From: CAXBMB01 sp052078155
Lineage (GTDB): Bacteria > Pseudomonadota > Alphaproteobacteria > Kiloniellales > DSM-21159
Assembly (NCBI GenBank): GCA_052078155.1
Contig: JBQJBP010000003.1
Location: 496,001-560,000 of the forward strand
DNA: 64,000 nt
Reading direction: 5' to 3'
Each line of letters begins with the position of its first letter. Positions within the stretch are counted from its first letter, which is position 1. The notes beneath the pieces are model-generated. The model saw only the letters and a program-made list of their open reading frames with translations, was not told the DNA's origin and searched no databases. Of the stretch, positions 8,515-17,733 are shown piece by piece. The translations under genes and the position numbers were made by a program.

Positions 8515-9450
8515 TCAGTCCGGGGCCTGCGCCTCCTCTTTGCTGTCGCCGCTGATCCAGGTTGGGTCTGCGGTAAAGGTCAGCTCAAACACCACCTTTG
8601 GATAGAGGGTGCGCAAGGCGCGATAGGCGGCCCAGCGCCCCTTATCCAGCTGCGCCATGGTCAGGTTGCTGTCGGCGGGTAGCAAAACATAAGCCAGCAC
8701 CACCGGCGCACGCCCGACCTTGCTGATGCGCAGCGCCAGGCGGTCATGGGGCAAATCACTCAGTGCGTCCCTGACCGCAGCCCGCAATTCCTGACGCAAG
8801 GCCGCCGGGGCCGTGTAGCCCAGCAACTCCATCAGAGAGTCCCAGAAAAGGCGAATGGGCACCAGGATGGTGCAGATCACCACCGCAATGACCAGGCTGG
8901 GGTCCACATAGCGCGACAGCTCGTCGTAACCAGCCTCCTGCAGCAGCGGGATAATGCCAAACCCCATCAAAACAATGGAAGAGATCAGGCCGTTCAAAAA
9001 CCAGTTCTTCACATCGGCACTGACCAGAGGAGACTGCAATCTCTTGCTGGCCTGCCACATCAGCGCCGCGGTTCCGAATCCAACCACAGTGGCGATGACG
9101 CCATAGACAACGGCCAGGCCTGCGGAGATGGACCGCCCCCCGGTAAAAACGGCCTCCAGTGCGCCATAGAGCGCCAGGAAGACCACCCCCAGCATCAGCA
9201 ACCCCTTGATGATGTTGGCCAGAGGTTCAAACAGGGCAAAGCCAAAGACAAAGCGTGGATTCTCCCGTCCGTCCATCAGGCTGGAGACCCGCAGGGCAAA
9301 TATCGCGGTCATGCAGTAGGCCAGATTGAACAGGCCATCGAGCATGATGGCTTCAGAATCCGTCATGATCGAAAAGAAGATGGCCAGCACGCCCACCAGC
9401 AAACTGGAAACAATGGGCAGGATCAGCGCCTGCCGTTCAGTTTTTAACAT
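8515..9450 (-). CDS. Cation diffusion facilitator (CDF) family transporter
   Basis: A 311-residue inner-membrane protein with about six hydrophobic segments (8-26, 38-56, 76-104, 108-132, 150-170, 183-205) and a C-terminal cytoplasmic domain of about 95 residues, as in CDF exporters. Metal-site-like acidic residues appear as LDGLFNL in TM2 and SADVKNW before TM5. The His usual in zinc-type HxxxD sites is absent, so the exported metal is uncertain (iron, manganese or other). It is transcribed away from the ribosomal-protein promoter and has its own terminator. I am confident in the family, not in the substrate. Confidence 0.8.
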   Translation of the reverse strand: MLKTERQALILPIVSSLLVGVLAIFFSIMTDSEAIMLDGLFNLAYCMTAIFALRVSSLMDGRENPRFVFGFALFEPLANIIKGLLMLGVVFLALYGALEAVFTGGRSISAGLAVVYGVIATVVGFGTAALMWQASKRLQSPLVSADVKNWFLNGLISSIVLMGFGIIPLLQEAGYDELSRYVDPSLVIAVVICTILVPIRLFWDSLMELLGYTAPAALRQELRAAVRDALSDLPHDRLALRISKVGRAPVVLAYVLLPADSNLTMAQLDKGRWAAYRALRTLYPKVVFELTFTADPTWISGDSKEEAQAPD

Positions 9451-9742
9451 GCCCTGCCGCTTTCGCTTTTGTTCCGCAGGACACCCCGTTGCTGCGGGAC
9501 CGCCAGCAGTCCCCCCGGAGTGTCCGTAAAAAGTCTAACCGCTTGGCCAATAGAAAGGAATCCTTCTCTGCTGAACCGCAGAACAGAAGCCCAGGAGGCC
9601 AGATCGCGGCCTGCCCCCTTTCTTCCTGCCTCCCCTGGCTTTGTCGCAACAGCAAAAAGCCTCTATGCTTGAGTCACTTGCTGATTTCCGCCGGTCACGG
9701 GTCTGCTATGCAAAAGAGGTGAAATTCTTGCGGTGAAAGCCG
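9451..9742. other. Intergenic region between divergent CDF and rplU genes
   Basis: No gene is supported in these roughly 290 bases; short reading frames here lack any recognisable content. It should carry the promoter of the CDF gene on the reverse strand. The rplU promoter begins at its right edge. Confidence 0.5.
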
Positions 9743-9770
9743 TTGACAGGCCGGGCTTCAGGCGTATTAT
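9743..9770 (+). promoter_or_regulatory. Sigma-70 promoter of rplU-rpmA
   Basis: TTGACA at 9743-9748 and TATTAT at 9765-9770 are separated by 16 bases. The boxes are near consensus and sit about 70 bases upstream of the rplU ATG, leaving a leader of roughly 65 bases. No other strong promoter lies before the ribosomal genes. Confidence 0.75.
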
Positions 9771-9841
9771 GCGCACCTCTCGTGCAGGGCCAACCCCGGC
9801 GCGACCCTTATTTTGTCCGAATACTGGTTAGGCGTAGAAAA

Positions 9842-10240
9842 ATGTTCGCAGTCATCAAGACAGGCGGCAAACAATATAAAGTTGCCAAAGACGACGTCTT
9901 GCTCGTCGAAAAGCTTTCTGTCGCCGCCGGCGAAAAAGTCAGCTTTGATGAAGTTCTTCTGATCGGCGATGAGAAGAGCAGCACCGTCGGTGCCCCCCTG
10001 GTGGCGGGTGCCAGCGTGAGCGCTGATGTCGTTGAACAGACGCGTGGCGACAAAGTCGTCATCTTCAAGAAAAACCGTCGCAAGCACTATCGGCGGAAAA
10101 ATGGTCATCGTCAGGAACTGACAGTGGTCAAAATCACCGACATCCTGGCGGGTGGCAAAGCGAAAACCGCTGCCAAGAAAAAGGCCCCTGCCAAGAAAGC
10201 CGCTGCGGAAGCACCGGCTGCTGACAAGACCGAGGAGTAA
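9842..10240 (+). CDS. rplU: 50S ribosomal protein L21
   Basis: A 132-residue L21 starting MFAVIKTGGKQYKV, with the family signature KKNRRKHYRRKNGHRQ at about 78-93. The ATG at 9842 is the conserved start; upstream in-frame codons extend into the promoter and were rejected. After the core (about 103 residues) there is a Lys/Ala-rich tail (AKKKAPAKKAAAEAPAAD) that is common in alphaproteobacterial L21. It lies six bases before rpmA in the usual pair, ahead of obgE. Confidence 0.97.
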   Translation: MFAVIKTGGKQYKVAKDDVLLVEKLSVAAGEKVSFDEVLLIGDEKSSTVGAPLVAGASVSADVVEQTRGDKVVIFKKNRRKHYRRKNGHRQELTVVKITDILAGGKAKTAAKKKAPAKKAAAEAPAADKTEE

Positions 10241-10246
10241 TCTCTT

Positions 10247-10516
10247 ATGGCTCATAAAAAAGCTGGCGGTAGTACACGTAACGGTCGCGACTCAGCAGGT
10301 CGCCGTCTTGGCGTGAAAAAGTTCGGCGGTGAATCTGTCGTTCCCGGCAACATCATTCTGCGGCAGCGTGGGACCAAATGGCATCCCGGCACCAACGTCG
10401 GCATCGGCAAAGATCACACGATCTATTCGCTGATCGACGGTAAAGTGTCCTTTGCCAAGCGCGCTGGCGGCAAAGTCTTCGTATCTGTCGAAGAACTGCC
10501 GGAGGCCGCTGAGTAA
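10247..10516 (+). CDS. rpmA: 50S ribosomal protein L27
   Basis: An 89-residue L27 with the conserved N terminus MAHKKAGGSTRNGRDS, RRLGVKKFGGE, and the GTKWHPGTNVGIGKDHTIY region. The N terminus reaches the peptidyl-transferase centre of the ribosome. There is no Firmicutes-type leader extension to be cleaved. It is co-transcribed with rplU and followed by a strong terminator. Confidence 0.97.
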   Translation: MAHKKAGGSTRNGRDSAGRRLGVKKFGGESVVPGNIILRQRGTKWHPGTNVGIGKDHTIYSLIDGKVSFAKRAGGKVFVSVEELPEAAE

Positions 10517-10547
10517 CTCAGCAGCCTTAACGCCTCTCGATGAGTTG

Positions 10548-10583
10548 AAAAGGGGGAATGGCTGTGGCCATTCCCCCTTTTTC
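10548..10583 (+). terminator. Rho-independent terminator after rpmA
   Basis: GGGGGAATGGC pairs perfectly with GCCATTCCCCC across a four-base loop, followed by TTTTT. It separates rplU-rpmA from obgE. Confidence 0.9.
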
Positions 10584-10630
10584 TATGCTCATTTTCGTTT
10601 CTATCCTGTCGACAGCACCGAGTTCGTCCC

Positions 10631-11737
10631 ATGAAATTCCTTGATGAAGCCAAGATTTTTGCCAGCTCCGGCGCGGGCGGCAACGGCTGTGTGTCCTTTC
10701 GGCGGGAAAAGTACATTGAATACGGCGGGCCTGATGGCGGCAACGGCGGACGGGGCGGCGATGTGGTCTTCGAAGTGGTGGAAGGCCTGAACACCCTGAT
10801 CGATTTTCGCTATCGCCAGCATTTCAAAGCCAAGCGCGGCGACGGCGGCATGGGAAAAGACCGGACGGGGGCTTCTGCCAAACCTCTGGTCATCAAGGTA
10901 CCCGTGGGCACCCAAATCCTGGCTGAAGACAAGGAAACCATCCTGGCGGACCTGACCAAAGTCGGCCAGCGCCACCAACTGCTCAAAGGGGGAGATGGTG
11001 GCCGGGGCAATGCTGCCTTCAAAACCGCCACCAACCGGGCGCCCCGCAAGTCAGAAGAAGGCTGGCCGGGCGAAGAACTGTGGATCTGGCTGCGGCTGAA
11101 GCTGATTGCCGATGCCGGTCTGGTGGGTCTGCCCAATGCCGGCAAGTCCACTTTCCTGTCTGCGGTCAGCCGGGCGAAGCCCAAAATCGCTGACTATCCC
11201 TTTACCACCCTGCATCCCAATCTGGGCGTTGTCGGCGTGGATGAGCAGGAATTCGTCATGGCCGACATTCCCGGCCTGATCGAAGGCGCGTCCGAAGGCG
11301 CTGGTCTGGGCACCCGCTTCCTGGGTCACGTGGAACGCTGCGGGGTGTTGCTGCATCTGGTGGATGGAACAGAAGAAGACGTGGTGGCTTCCTACCAGAC
11401 CATCCGCCATGAGCTGGAGGCTTACGGCACGGTTCTGGGGGCCAAGCCGGAAATCGTCGGGCTGAACAAAACCGATTCCCTTAATGACGAAGAAATCGCA
11501 GAAAAACAGGCCGCGCTGGAAGACGCCAGCGGCGCCCCGGTTCTGACGCTTTCCGGTGGGCTGGATCTGGGGGTTAAGGAGGTTCTGCGGGCTCTGATGG
11601 GGCCTATCCGCGAACAGCGCATCCTCAACGGCGAAGAAGACGCCCAGGCTGCGCTGGAGGACATGGAGCCGGAGGCCCGGCCTTACGCAGCTCTTTCCGA
11701 AGAAGATCCCCGAGATTACCTGGACGACGACGAATAG
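10631..11737 (+). CDS. obgE: GTPase ObgE/CgtA
   Basis: A 368-residue Obg GTPase that acts in 50S subunit assembly. The glycine-rich Obg domain occupies about 1-160 (GAGGNGCVSFRREKY, GGPDGGNGGRGG). The G domain has GLPNAGKST at about 166, DIPGLIEGASEGAGLG (switch II) and NKTD (G4). An acidic C-terminal tail (EEDPRDYLDDDE) ends the protein. The ATG at 10631 gives the canonical MKFLDEAKI. It is followed 11 bases later by proB. Confidence 0.97.
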   Translation: MKFLDEAKIFASSGAGGNGCVSFRREKYIEYGGPDGGNGGRGGDVVFEVVEGLNTLIDFRYRQHFKAKRGDGGMGKDRTGASAKPLVIKVPVGTQILAEDKETILADLTKVGQRHQLLKGGDGGRGNAAFKTATNRAPRKSEEGWPGEELWIWLRLKLIADAGLVGLPNAGKSTFLSAVSRAKPKIADYPFTTLHPNLGVVGVDEQEFVMADIPGLIEGASEGAGLGTRFLGHVERCGVLLHLVDGTEEDVVASYQTIRHELEAYGTVLGAKPEIVGLNKTDSLNDEEIAEKQAALEDASGAPVLTLSGGLDLGVKEVLRALMGPIREQRILNGEEDAQAALEDMEPEARPYAALSEEDPRDYLDDDE

Positions 11738-11748
11738 AGATCAAGATC

Positions 11749-12888
11749 ATGAGCGCCAAAGGAAAGGGTGATACCCCCCTTCACAGCCTGGCCAAGGCCA
11801 AACGCATTGTCGTCAAGATCGGCTCTGCTCTGCTCATCGATGACAAGGGCAATGTCCGCCGCCCCTGGCTGACGGCCCTGGCTGAGGATCTGGCCGAACT
11901 GAAAGCCCAGGGCAAGGAGCTGATGATCGTCTCCTCCGGGGCCATTGCCGTGGGCCGGGCGCCGCTGGGTCTGTCCATGGGCAGCCTGCGGCTGGAAGAA
12001 AAACAGGCCGCCGCCGCCACCGGTCAGCTGCGTCTCGCCCATGCCTATGAAGAGGCTCTGGGCATCTATGACATGACGGTGTCCCAGATTCTGCTGACCA
12101 TGGATGACACGGAAGAGCGGCGGCGCCACCTCAACGCCCGCAACACGCTCAACACCCTGTTGCGCTGCGGTGTGGTTCCGGTGATCAACGAAAATGATAC
12201 GGTCGCCACCAGCGAAATCCGCTTTGGCGACAACGACCGCCTGGCGGCCCGGGTCGCCGCCATGGTCAATGCCGACACTCTGATTTTGCTCAGCGACATC
12301 GACGGACTCTACAGCGAAGATCCCCGGAAAAACCCTGATGCCCGGCATGTGCCGGTCATTCGGGAGCTGGATGAACAGACCCTGGCCATGGCAGGCAAAG
12401 CCCCTCCGGGCTATTCCTCCGGCGGGATGGAAACCAAGCTGGCCGCTGCCCGCATTGCCCTTTCAGCCGGCTGCCACATGGCCATTTCCAACGGCCATCT
12501 GCGCCATCCGCTCCGTGCTCTGCAGGACGGGGCCCGCTGCAGCTGGTTCATGGCCGACCTGGAACCCAGGACCGCCCGCAAGCGCTGGATCGCCGGGGCT
12601 CTCAAGACCAGCGGGTCGGTCACCCTGGATGCCGGGGCGCTCGCAGCCCTGAAAGCCGGAAAATCGCTGCTGCCTGCCGGGGTGACAGCCCTCGACGGGA
12701 AATTTGAACGGGGCGACGCCCTGGTGGTGCTGGATCCTCAAGGCCGGGAAGTGGCCCGGGGTCTGTGCGCCTATTCTTCAACCGATGCGCAACAGATTTT
12801 GGGCCACAAGAGCAGCGACATTGAAGCGCTGCTCGGCTACCGTGGCCGCGAAGAACTGATCCACAGAGACGACCTGGTGCTTTCCTGA
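11749..12888 (+). CDS. proB: Glutamate 5-kinase
   Basis: A 379-residue enzyme that phosphorylates glutamate in the first step of proline synthesis. The amino-acid-kinase domain has RIVVKIGSALL, the loop VSSGAIAVGR, and NENDTVAT plus FGDNDRLAARVA for glutamate and nucleotide binding. A C-terminal PUA domain (about 280-370) is present, as in long-form ProB. It is coupled with proA just downstream. Confidence 0.97.
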   Translation: MSAKGKGDTPLHSLAKAKRIVVKIGSALLIDDKGNVRRPWLTALAEDLAELKAQGKELMIVSSGAIAVGRAPLGLSMGSLRLEEKQAAAATGQLRLAHAYEEALGIYDMTVSQILLTMDDTEERRRHLNARNTLNTLLRCGVVPVINENDTVATSEIRFGDNDRLAARVAAMVNADTLILLSDIDGLYSEDPRKNPDARHVPVIRELDEQTLAMAGKAPPGYSSGGMETKLAAARIALSAGCHMAISNGHLRHPLRALQDGARCSWFMADLEPRTARKRWIAGALKTSGSVTLDAGALAALKAGKSLLPAGVTALDGKFERGDALVVLDPQGREVARGLCAYSSTDAQQILGHKSSDIEALLGYRGREELIHRDDLVLS

Positions 12889-12920
12889 CATAAGAAGCCC
12901 ACCAGCCGGAGCCAAAAGAG

Positions 12921-14216
12921 ATGACCCTAGAGGCCACACAAAGCGATCAAAGCCAATCCCTGGATCTGGCCGGTGAAATGCAGGCCATGGGCCAGGCCGC
13001 CAAGAAAGCAGCCGCCGTTCTGGCTTTGGCACCAGCCGAACAGAAAGACCGCGCCCTAAAGGCCGGAGCCGCCGCCCTGCGCCGCAACTGTGCAGACATC
13101 CTTTCCGCCAACGCCAGAGATCTGGCCGCAGCCCAAAGCAAAGGGCTGACGGACTCCATGCTGGACCGTCTGGCCCTGACGGCAGAACGGGTGGAAGGCA
13201 TTGCTGCAGGCCTGGATGCCGTGGCCGCTCAAAGCGATCCCGTTGGCCGGGAACTGGCCAGCTGGACGGAACCCAACGGCCTGAGCATCTCCCGCGTGGC
13301 TGTGCCCCTGGGCGTCATCGGCATCATCTACGAAAGCCGCCCCAACGTCACAGCAGACGCCGGCGCCCTCTGCCTGAAGTCCGGCAATGCAGCCATCCTG
13401 CGGGGCGGATCGGAGTCCTTCCATTCCTCCGGTCTCATCCTGGACTGTCTGCAGGAAGGTCTGAAAGAAGCGGGCCTGCCTGCTGCCTGCCTGCAGCGCC
13501 CGGCCACCACCGACCGGGAATCGGTTGGTCACCTGCTGCGCATGAGCGACTCTGTGGATGTGATTGTGCCTCGGGGTGGCAAAGGCCTGATTGAGCGGGT
13601 TTACCGGGAATCCAAGGTCCCCGTCATGGCCCATCTGGACGGACTCTGCCACGTCTACCTGCACAGCCAGGCCGATGCTGAAAAGGCACTGGCCGTGGCA
13701 TTCAACGCCAAAATGCGCCGCACCTCAGTCTGCGGAGCTGCCGAAACCCTGCTGGTCGACCGGGCCGTGGCCGACAAACTGCTGCCGCCCCTGCTGGACA
13801 AACTGGCAGAAGCCGGCTGTGAACTGCGCGGCGATGCAACAGTCCAGGCCCTGGACAGCCGGGTCATTACCGCAACTGAACAGGATTGGGACACGGAATA
13901 TCTGGAGCCGATCCTCTCTCTTAAGACCGTGGACGGACTGGAAGACGCCATCGCCCACATCAACCGGCATGGCTCCCATCACACCGATGCCATCATCACC
14001 GAAGACGCCACCGTCGCGGCCACTTTCCTCAACCAGGTGGACTCCGCCATCGTGCTGCAGAACACCTCGACCCAGTTTGCCGATGGCGGCGAATTTGGTA
14101 TGGGCGCGGAAATCGGCATTTCGACAGGCAAGCTTCATGCCCGTGGTCCCGTTGGCGCGGCACAGCTGACCAGCTACAAGTACCAGGTCCGCAGCGATGG
14201 GCAGACCCGCCCCTGA
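12921..14216 (+). CDS. proA: Gamma-glutamyl phosphate reductase
   Basis: A 431-residue NADPH-dependent reductase converting glutamyl-5-phosphate to the semialdehyde. Signatures include VPLGVIGIIYESRPNVT, KSGNAAILRGGSE, PRGGKGLI, and the catalytic-Cys region RTSVCGAAETLL. The conserved C-terminal EFGMGAEIGISTGKLHARGPVG is intact. An AAAAGAG stretch precedes the ATG. It follows proB by 32 bases. Confidence 0.97.
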   Translation: MTLEATQSDQSQSLDLAGEMQAMGQAAKKAAAVLALAPAEQKDRALKAGAAALRRNCADILSANARDLAAAQSKGLTDSMLDRLALTAERVEGIAAGLDAVAAQSDPVGRELASWTEPNGLSISRVAVPLGVIGIIYESRPNVTADAGALCLKSGNAAILRGGSESFHSSGLILDCLQEGLKEAGLPAACLQRPATTDRESVGHLLRMSDSVDVIVPRGGKGLIERVYRESKVPVMAHLDGLCHVYLHSQADAEKALAVAFNAKMRRTSVCGAAETLLVDRAVADKLLPPLLDKLAEAGCELRGDATVQALDSRVITATEQDWDTEYLEPILSLKTVDGLEDAIAHINRHGSHHTDAIITEDATVAATFLNQVDSAIVLQNTSTQFADGGEFGMGAEIGISTGKLHARGPVGAAQLTSYKYQVRSDGQTRP

Positions 14217-14306
14217 TGCAAGGCTCAGCGACACATCAGGACGTTTGGGTCCTCAAATCCAGCCCGGTTCGTGACCGGGTGAGGTGGGACAAGAGGCCCG
14301 GACATC

Positions 14307-14972
14307 GTGATTAGAAAAGCCGTACAGCCCCCCAATCGCAGGGCCCCCTTCACGCGTCGCGCTCTGGCAAAAGCCTTGGGCGGACAGCTGCCGCGGCGGG
14401 GTCAGAAAATCGGCCTGCTGGGGGGCTCCTTCAATCCTGCCCATCGGGGACATCGCCTTATCTCTTTGGAAGCCTTAAAGAAATTGGGGCTGGATGAAGT
14501 CTGGTGGCTGGTTTCTCCGCAAAATCCACTGAAGTCACCGCGTGAAATGCTGCCCCTGACAGACCGGCTGACACGAGCTCAAAAAGTAGCTCATCACCCT
14601 CGGCTCCGGGTCAGTAATCTCGAAACCCTGCTGGGCTGCACGGCGACGGTTGAAACCCTCAGCTGGCTGACGAAGCTCTTTCCCGGCGTCAACTTTGTCT
14701 GGCTGATGGGGGCCGACAATCTGTTGCAAATCGACCGCTGGCAATCGTGGAAAGAAATCTTTCACATCACCACCATTGCGGTTTTCGATCGTCCTACTTA
14801 TTCTATGAAGGCTTCAGGCGCCAAGGCGGCGCAGCGGTTTGCCCGCCAACGGGTGCGTGAGAGCAAGGCCCAGAGCCTGGCGAACTTGCGAGCCCCAGCC
14901 TGGACCTTCCTCCACACCCCGTTAGACGCTCTCTCGGCAACTGAGCTTAGAGCCCGCTCGGCTGTGTCATAG
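14307..14972 (+). CDS. nadD: Nicotinate-nucleotide adenylyltransferase
   Basis: A 221-residue nucleotidyltransferase of NAD synthesis. The HxGH-type site is GLLGGSFNPAHRGH (about 37-50), with FVWLMGADNL and a C-terminal LSATELRARSA in place of the common ISSTxIR. No in-frame ATG fits, so a GTG at 14307 is used, behind a weak AGAGGCCC site. The first 30 residues are a basic extension typical of alphaproteobacterial NadD. It sits between proA and rsfS as expected. Confidence 0.93.
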   Translation: MIRKAVQPPNRRAPFTRRALAKALGGQLPRRGQKIGLLGGSFNPAHRGHRLISLEALKKLGLDEVWWLVSPQNPLKSPREMLPLTDRLTRAQKVAHHPRLRVSNLETLLGCTATVETLSWLTKLFPGVNFVWLMGADNLLQIDRWQSWKEIFHITTIAVFDRPTYSMKASGAKAAQRFARQRVRESKAQSLANLRAPAWTFLHTPLDALSATELRARSAVS

Positions 14973-15067
14973 GTTGTGAGTGGGTTTGGGTATATCTGCT
15001 GGTTCACGAGTTTCCGGGATTGACCCTCCGGAGGTAAAGACGGGGTCAGCAGTTTGGAGTAAAGGGA

Positions 15068-15532
15068 ATGAGCCCGGCCACTGGGGCCATCGGCCATTTC
15101 CATGGCAACAGGAGAAGGATAGCCATACTCACCAAGGTCACGGCGTCAAACGCCATCACGGAGCTACCCGGCGTACTGGCCGGCACGGCTACCGTTCAGT
15201 CCATGAAGGAACTGATTGTTGGTTCCCTTGAAGATGACAAGGGTGAAGATATCGTTGTCATCGATCTTTCCGGAAAATCCAGCATTGCCGATTACATGGT
15301 AATCGTCAGCGGACGCTCTTCGCGGCAGGTGGCTGCCATGAGTGAGCACCTGAAGGTGCGCCTCAAAGCAGCCGGTTATCGCGACCTGGTGTCTGAAGGC
15401 GAGCGCGAAGGTGATTGGGTTCTGCTCGATTGCGGCGATGTGATTGTGCATCTCTTCCGCCCAGAGGTTCGCGAGTTCTACAATCTCGAAAAGATGTGGA
15501 ACCAGGCCCGTCCGGACAGCGCACAGGCCTGA
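15068..15532 (+). CDS. rsfS: Ribosomal silencing factor RsfS
   Basis: An Iojap-family protein that binds L14 and blocks subunit joining in stationary phase. The core KGEDIVVIDLSGKSSIADY through VIVHLFRPEVREFYNLEKMW is highly conserved. The ATG at 15068 is chosen because GGAG lies eight bases before it; the inner ATG at 15203 would give a compact 109-residue protein but has no visible ribosome-binding site. The longer form has about 45 extra residues, which is unusual for the family, so the start deserves checking. Confidence 0.92.
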   Translation: MSPATGAIGHFHGNRRRIAILTKVTASNAITELPGVLAGTATVQSMKELIVGSLEDDKGEDIVVIDLSGKSSIADYMVIVSGRSSRQVAAMSEHLKVRLKAAGYRDLVSEGEREGDWVLLDCGDVIVHLFRPEVREFYNLEKMWNQARPDSAQA

Positions 15533-15551
15533 TTGCTGAAGGCGGCCTGAT

Positions 15552-15578
15552 AAAGGTCACTGATCTGACCTTTTCTTA
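15552..15578 (+). terminator. Probable terminator after rsfS
   Basis: AAAGGTCA pairs with TGACCTTTT across CTGATC, followed by TTCTT. The stem is short, so efficiency is uncertain. Confidence 0.5.
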
Positions 15579-15982
15579 AGGCCGTCTGGAGCAGCAAAGG
15601 GTCGCTCAAAAGCTGCGGTGCGATTGTGAGCCGACAGCTGCCCCGTCATCCCGGGCCCGGTCCGGGATAGCTGGGAACTTTGTCGTCTTTTATCTCTGTC
15701 AGGTATCTCTGCCAGGGTTTCCTGCCCTCAGGGACTAACGGTCCTGAGCGCAAAAGGACCAGCTGGCTGCGTTTTGGGTCTGTCCGAAAGGTGGGAGCTT
15801 CTCCGGTTTTCTTACCCTTTGAGCCCGTAACCTGAGGTCCAGGCACTTTGCGTTGTCATGAGGTGGTTGTCCCAAACGCAATCTGGTTCAATTGGCAGGA
15901 CAGATAAAAGTTAGGCTGGCTCGAAGGACAGGTTGCTCTCTGGTTCAGCTTGCTGCCACCTCCCAAAAACCCGGTTTCACCT
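15579..15982. other. Intergenic region between rsfS and rlmH
   Basis: About 400 bases without a supported gene. It contains a short palindrome, ATCCCGG...CCGGGAT, at about 15647-15669, of a kind common in alphaproteobacterial intergenic DNA. Nothing else stands out. Confidence 0.45.
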
Positions 15983-16456
15983 ATGCACCTTCATCTGATC
16001 GCCATCGGCCGTGCCAAAGCTGGCCCCCTGCGGGACCTCTATGATCTTTACGCCGGACGTCTGGGAAGCGCTTCTCTGCTGGGCCCTTTAACCCTGCGTG
16101 AAGTTGAGGAGAAGAAAGCCCTGAAGGGGCCGGAGCTGAAAAGCCGGGAAGCCGACCTACTGCTGGCCGCCGTGCCTCAGGGTGCCAGGCTGATCGCTCT
16201 GGACGAGCGGGGCAAAGAACTGGACAGCCCGCAGCTGGCTCAGAAACTGGGCAGCTGGCGCGATGAGGGCATTCGGGAAACGGCGGTGATCATCGGAGGG
16301 GCCGATGGCCTGGACCCCAGAGTGCGCCAGCGCGCCGATCTGGTGCTGGCCATGGGTCGACTGACCTGGCCACACATGCTGGTCAGGGCCATGATTGCCG
16401 AACAGCTTTACCGCGCTGCTTCCATCCTGTCCGGCCATCCCTATCACCGTGAGTAA
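15983..16456 (+). CDS. rlmH: 23S rRNA pseudouridine1915 N3-methyltransferase
   Basis: A 157-residue SPOUT methyltransferase, close to the usual 155. It starts MHLHLIAIGRAKAGP and carries IALDERGKELDSPQLA, FIIGGADGL-like VIIGGADGLD, and the C-terminal knot LTWPHMLVRAMIAEQLYRA with SGHPYHRE. The ATG at 15983 matches the family start; the upstream in-frame ATG at 15950 adds a proline-rich stretch not found in RlmH. Confidence 0.95.
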   Translation: MHLHLIAIGRAKAGPLRDLYDLYAGRLGSASLLGPLTLREVEEKKALKGPELKSREADLLLAAVPQGARLIALDERGKELDSPQLAQKLGSWRDEGIRETAVIIGGADGLDPRVRQRADLVLAMGRLTWPHMLVRAMIAEQLYRAASILSGHPYHRE

Positions 16457-16514
16457 CAGCGTCTGTTCCGCTTGCTGGATCAGCAAACAGAGGCGCACGC
16501 CCCGCAGACCGCCT

Positions 16515-17711
16515 TCAGCCGATCACCGTCCTGCGCTCATACCAGACGATGAAAATGGCAGCAGCCAAAGCAACCACACAGCAAAACAACATCATTCCCA
16601 ACAAAAAGAAGACGCCCTTTTCCCCGTCGACCAGGGCCCCGCTGAGGAATGTCAGTATGGCCCCACCGCCGACTGTAAGTGCCCCTGACAATCCTGAAGC
16701 ACTGCCGGCCAGGTCAGGCCGAACAGAGAGAATTCCCGTCAAACAGATAGGCAGGGTCAGTCCGTTGGACAGTCCGACGAAAATCGTCGCCCCGAAAATC
16801 GCCAGCTCGCTGATTTCCCCCACTGCCAGGTTCAGCAATCCGATGATCAACGCCAGGCAGGCCAGACTGCGGCCACCGAGCAGAACCCCGGACATGGACC
16901 ATAGCCTGGAAAAACGGCCGGAGAGAAAGCTGCCGAGCGCAAAGCCCATCGTGATAGATCCCAGGTAAGCCCCCAGGGTTGATGTCGGCATATGAAACAG
17001 GACCTCCACCACCAGAGGCACCCCACTCAAAAAGGAATAAAAAGCCCCGGTGGAAAAAGCCATGCAAAGGGAGTAGCCCCAGAACAACCGGGACCTGAGC
17101 AGGTCGGGATAGCTTTGAACCTGTGTTGTGAAGGTTCGGGATCGGGTCTGGTTGGTTTCCCCCAGGTCAAACCAGCAGAGTAAAAAAGCCACCGCCCCCA
17201 TAAAAAAGAAGAGATGGAAGCTGGATCGCCAGCCGAACAGCTCATCAACGCCCCCACCCAGCAGAGGGCCCAGCATGGGGGCCACGGCCATCACCATGTT
17301 GACATAACCAATCTGGCCGGCGGCTTCCTGGGCCGGGTTCACATCCCGGATCACCGCAGGTGCCAGCGCCACCCCCGCGATAACCACCCCCTGGACCATT
17401 CGGAAAAACAAAAACCAGCTCACGCTGTTTGCCAGCGCGCAGCCCAAGGACGCCAGGCAGAACACGACGAGGACCACCAACAACACAGGGCGGCGCCCGA
17501 AGCGATCGGACACCGGCCCGATGATCAGCTGCAAGATGGCAGTGGTACCGAGGTATCCGGCGATAGAGAGGTTGACCAGTTCGTAGCGGGCTTGAAAGCT
17601 CTGAGAAATGTTGGCCAGAGACGGCAAGAACATGTTCAGAGACAAAACAGACAACGCCGACAGAAACATCAGGGTAAACAAATGGGGGGGCGTGCTTGCT
17701 GCTCGGAACAT
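16515..17711 (-). CDS. Bcr/CflA-family MFS multidrug efflux transporter
   Basis: A 398-residue DHA1-type permease with about 12 hydrophobic segments. The loop 2-3 motif is GPVSDRFGRRPVLL, and the Bcr/CflA-type motif LAPAVIRDV follows TM4 with QEAAGQIGYVNMVMAVAPMLGPLLGG. It probably exports small hydrophobic drugs by proton antiport; the substrate is not predictable. It runs opposite to the housekeeping genes that flank it, so it is likely a later insertion in the block. A perfect palindrome lies just upstream. Confidence 0.88.
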   Translation of the reverse strand: MFRAASTPPHLFTLMFLSALSVLSLNMFLPSLANISQSFQARYELVNLSIAGYLGTTAILQLIIGPVSDRFGRRPVLLVVLVVFCLASLGCALANSVSWFLFFRMVQGVVIAGVALAPAVIRDVNPAQEAAGQIGYVNMVMAVAPMLGPLLGGGVDELFGWRSSFHLFFFMGAVAFLLCWFDLGETNQTRSRTFTTQVQSYPDLLRSRLFWGYSLCMAFSTGAFYSFLSGVPLVVEVLFHMPTSTLGAYLGSITMGFALGSFLSGRFSRLWSMSGVLLGGRSLACLALIIGLLNLAVGEISELAIFGATIFVGLSNGLTLPICLTGILSVRPDLAGSASGLSGALTVGGGAILTFLSGALVDGEKGVFFLLGMMLFCCVVALAAAIFIVWYERRTVIG

Positions 17712-17733
17712 CTGAGACCTGCCGGTAAAAAAA

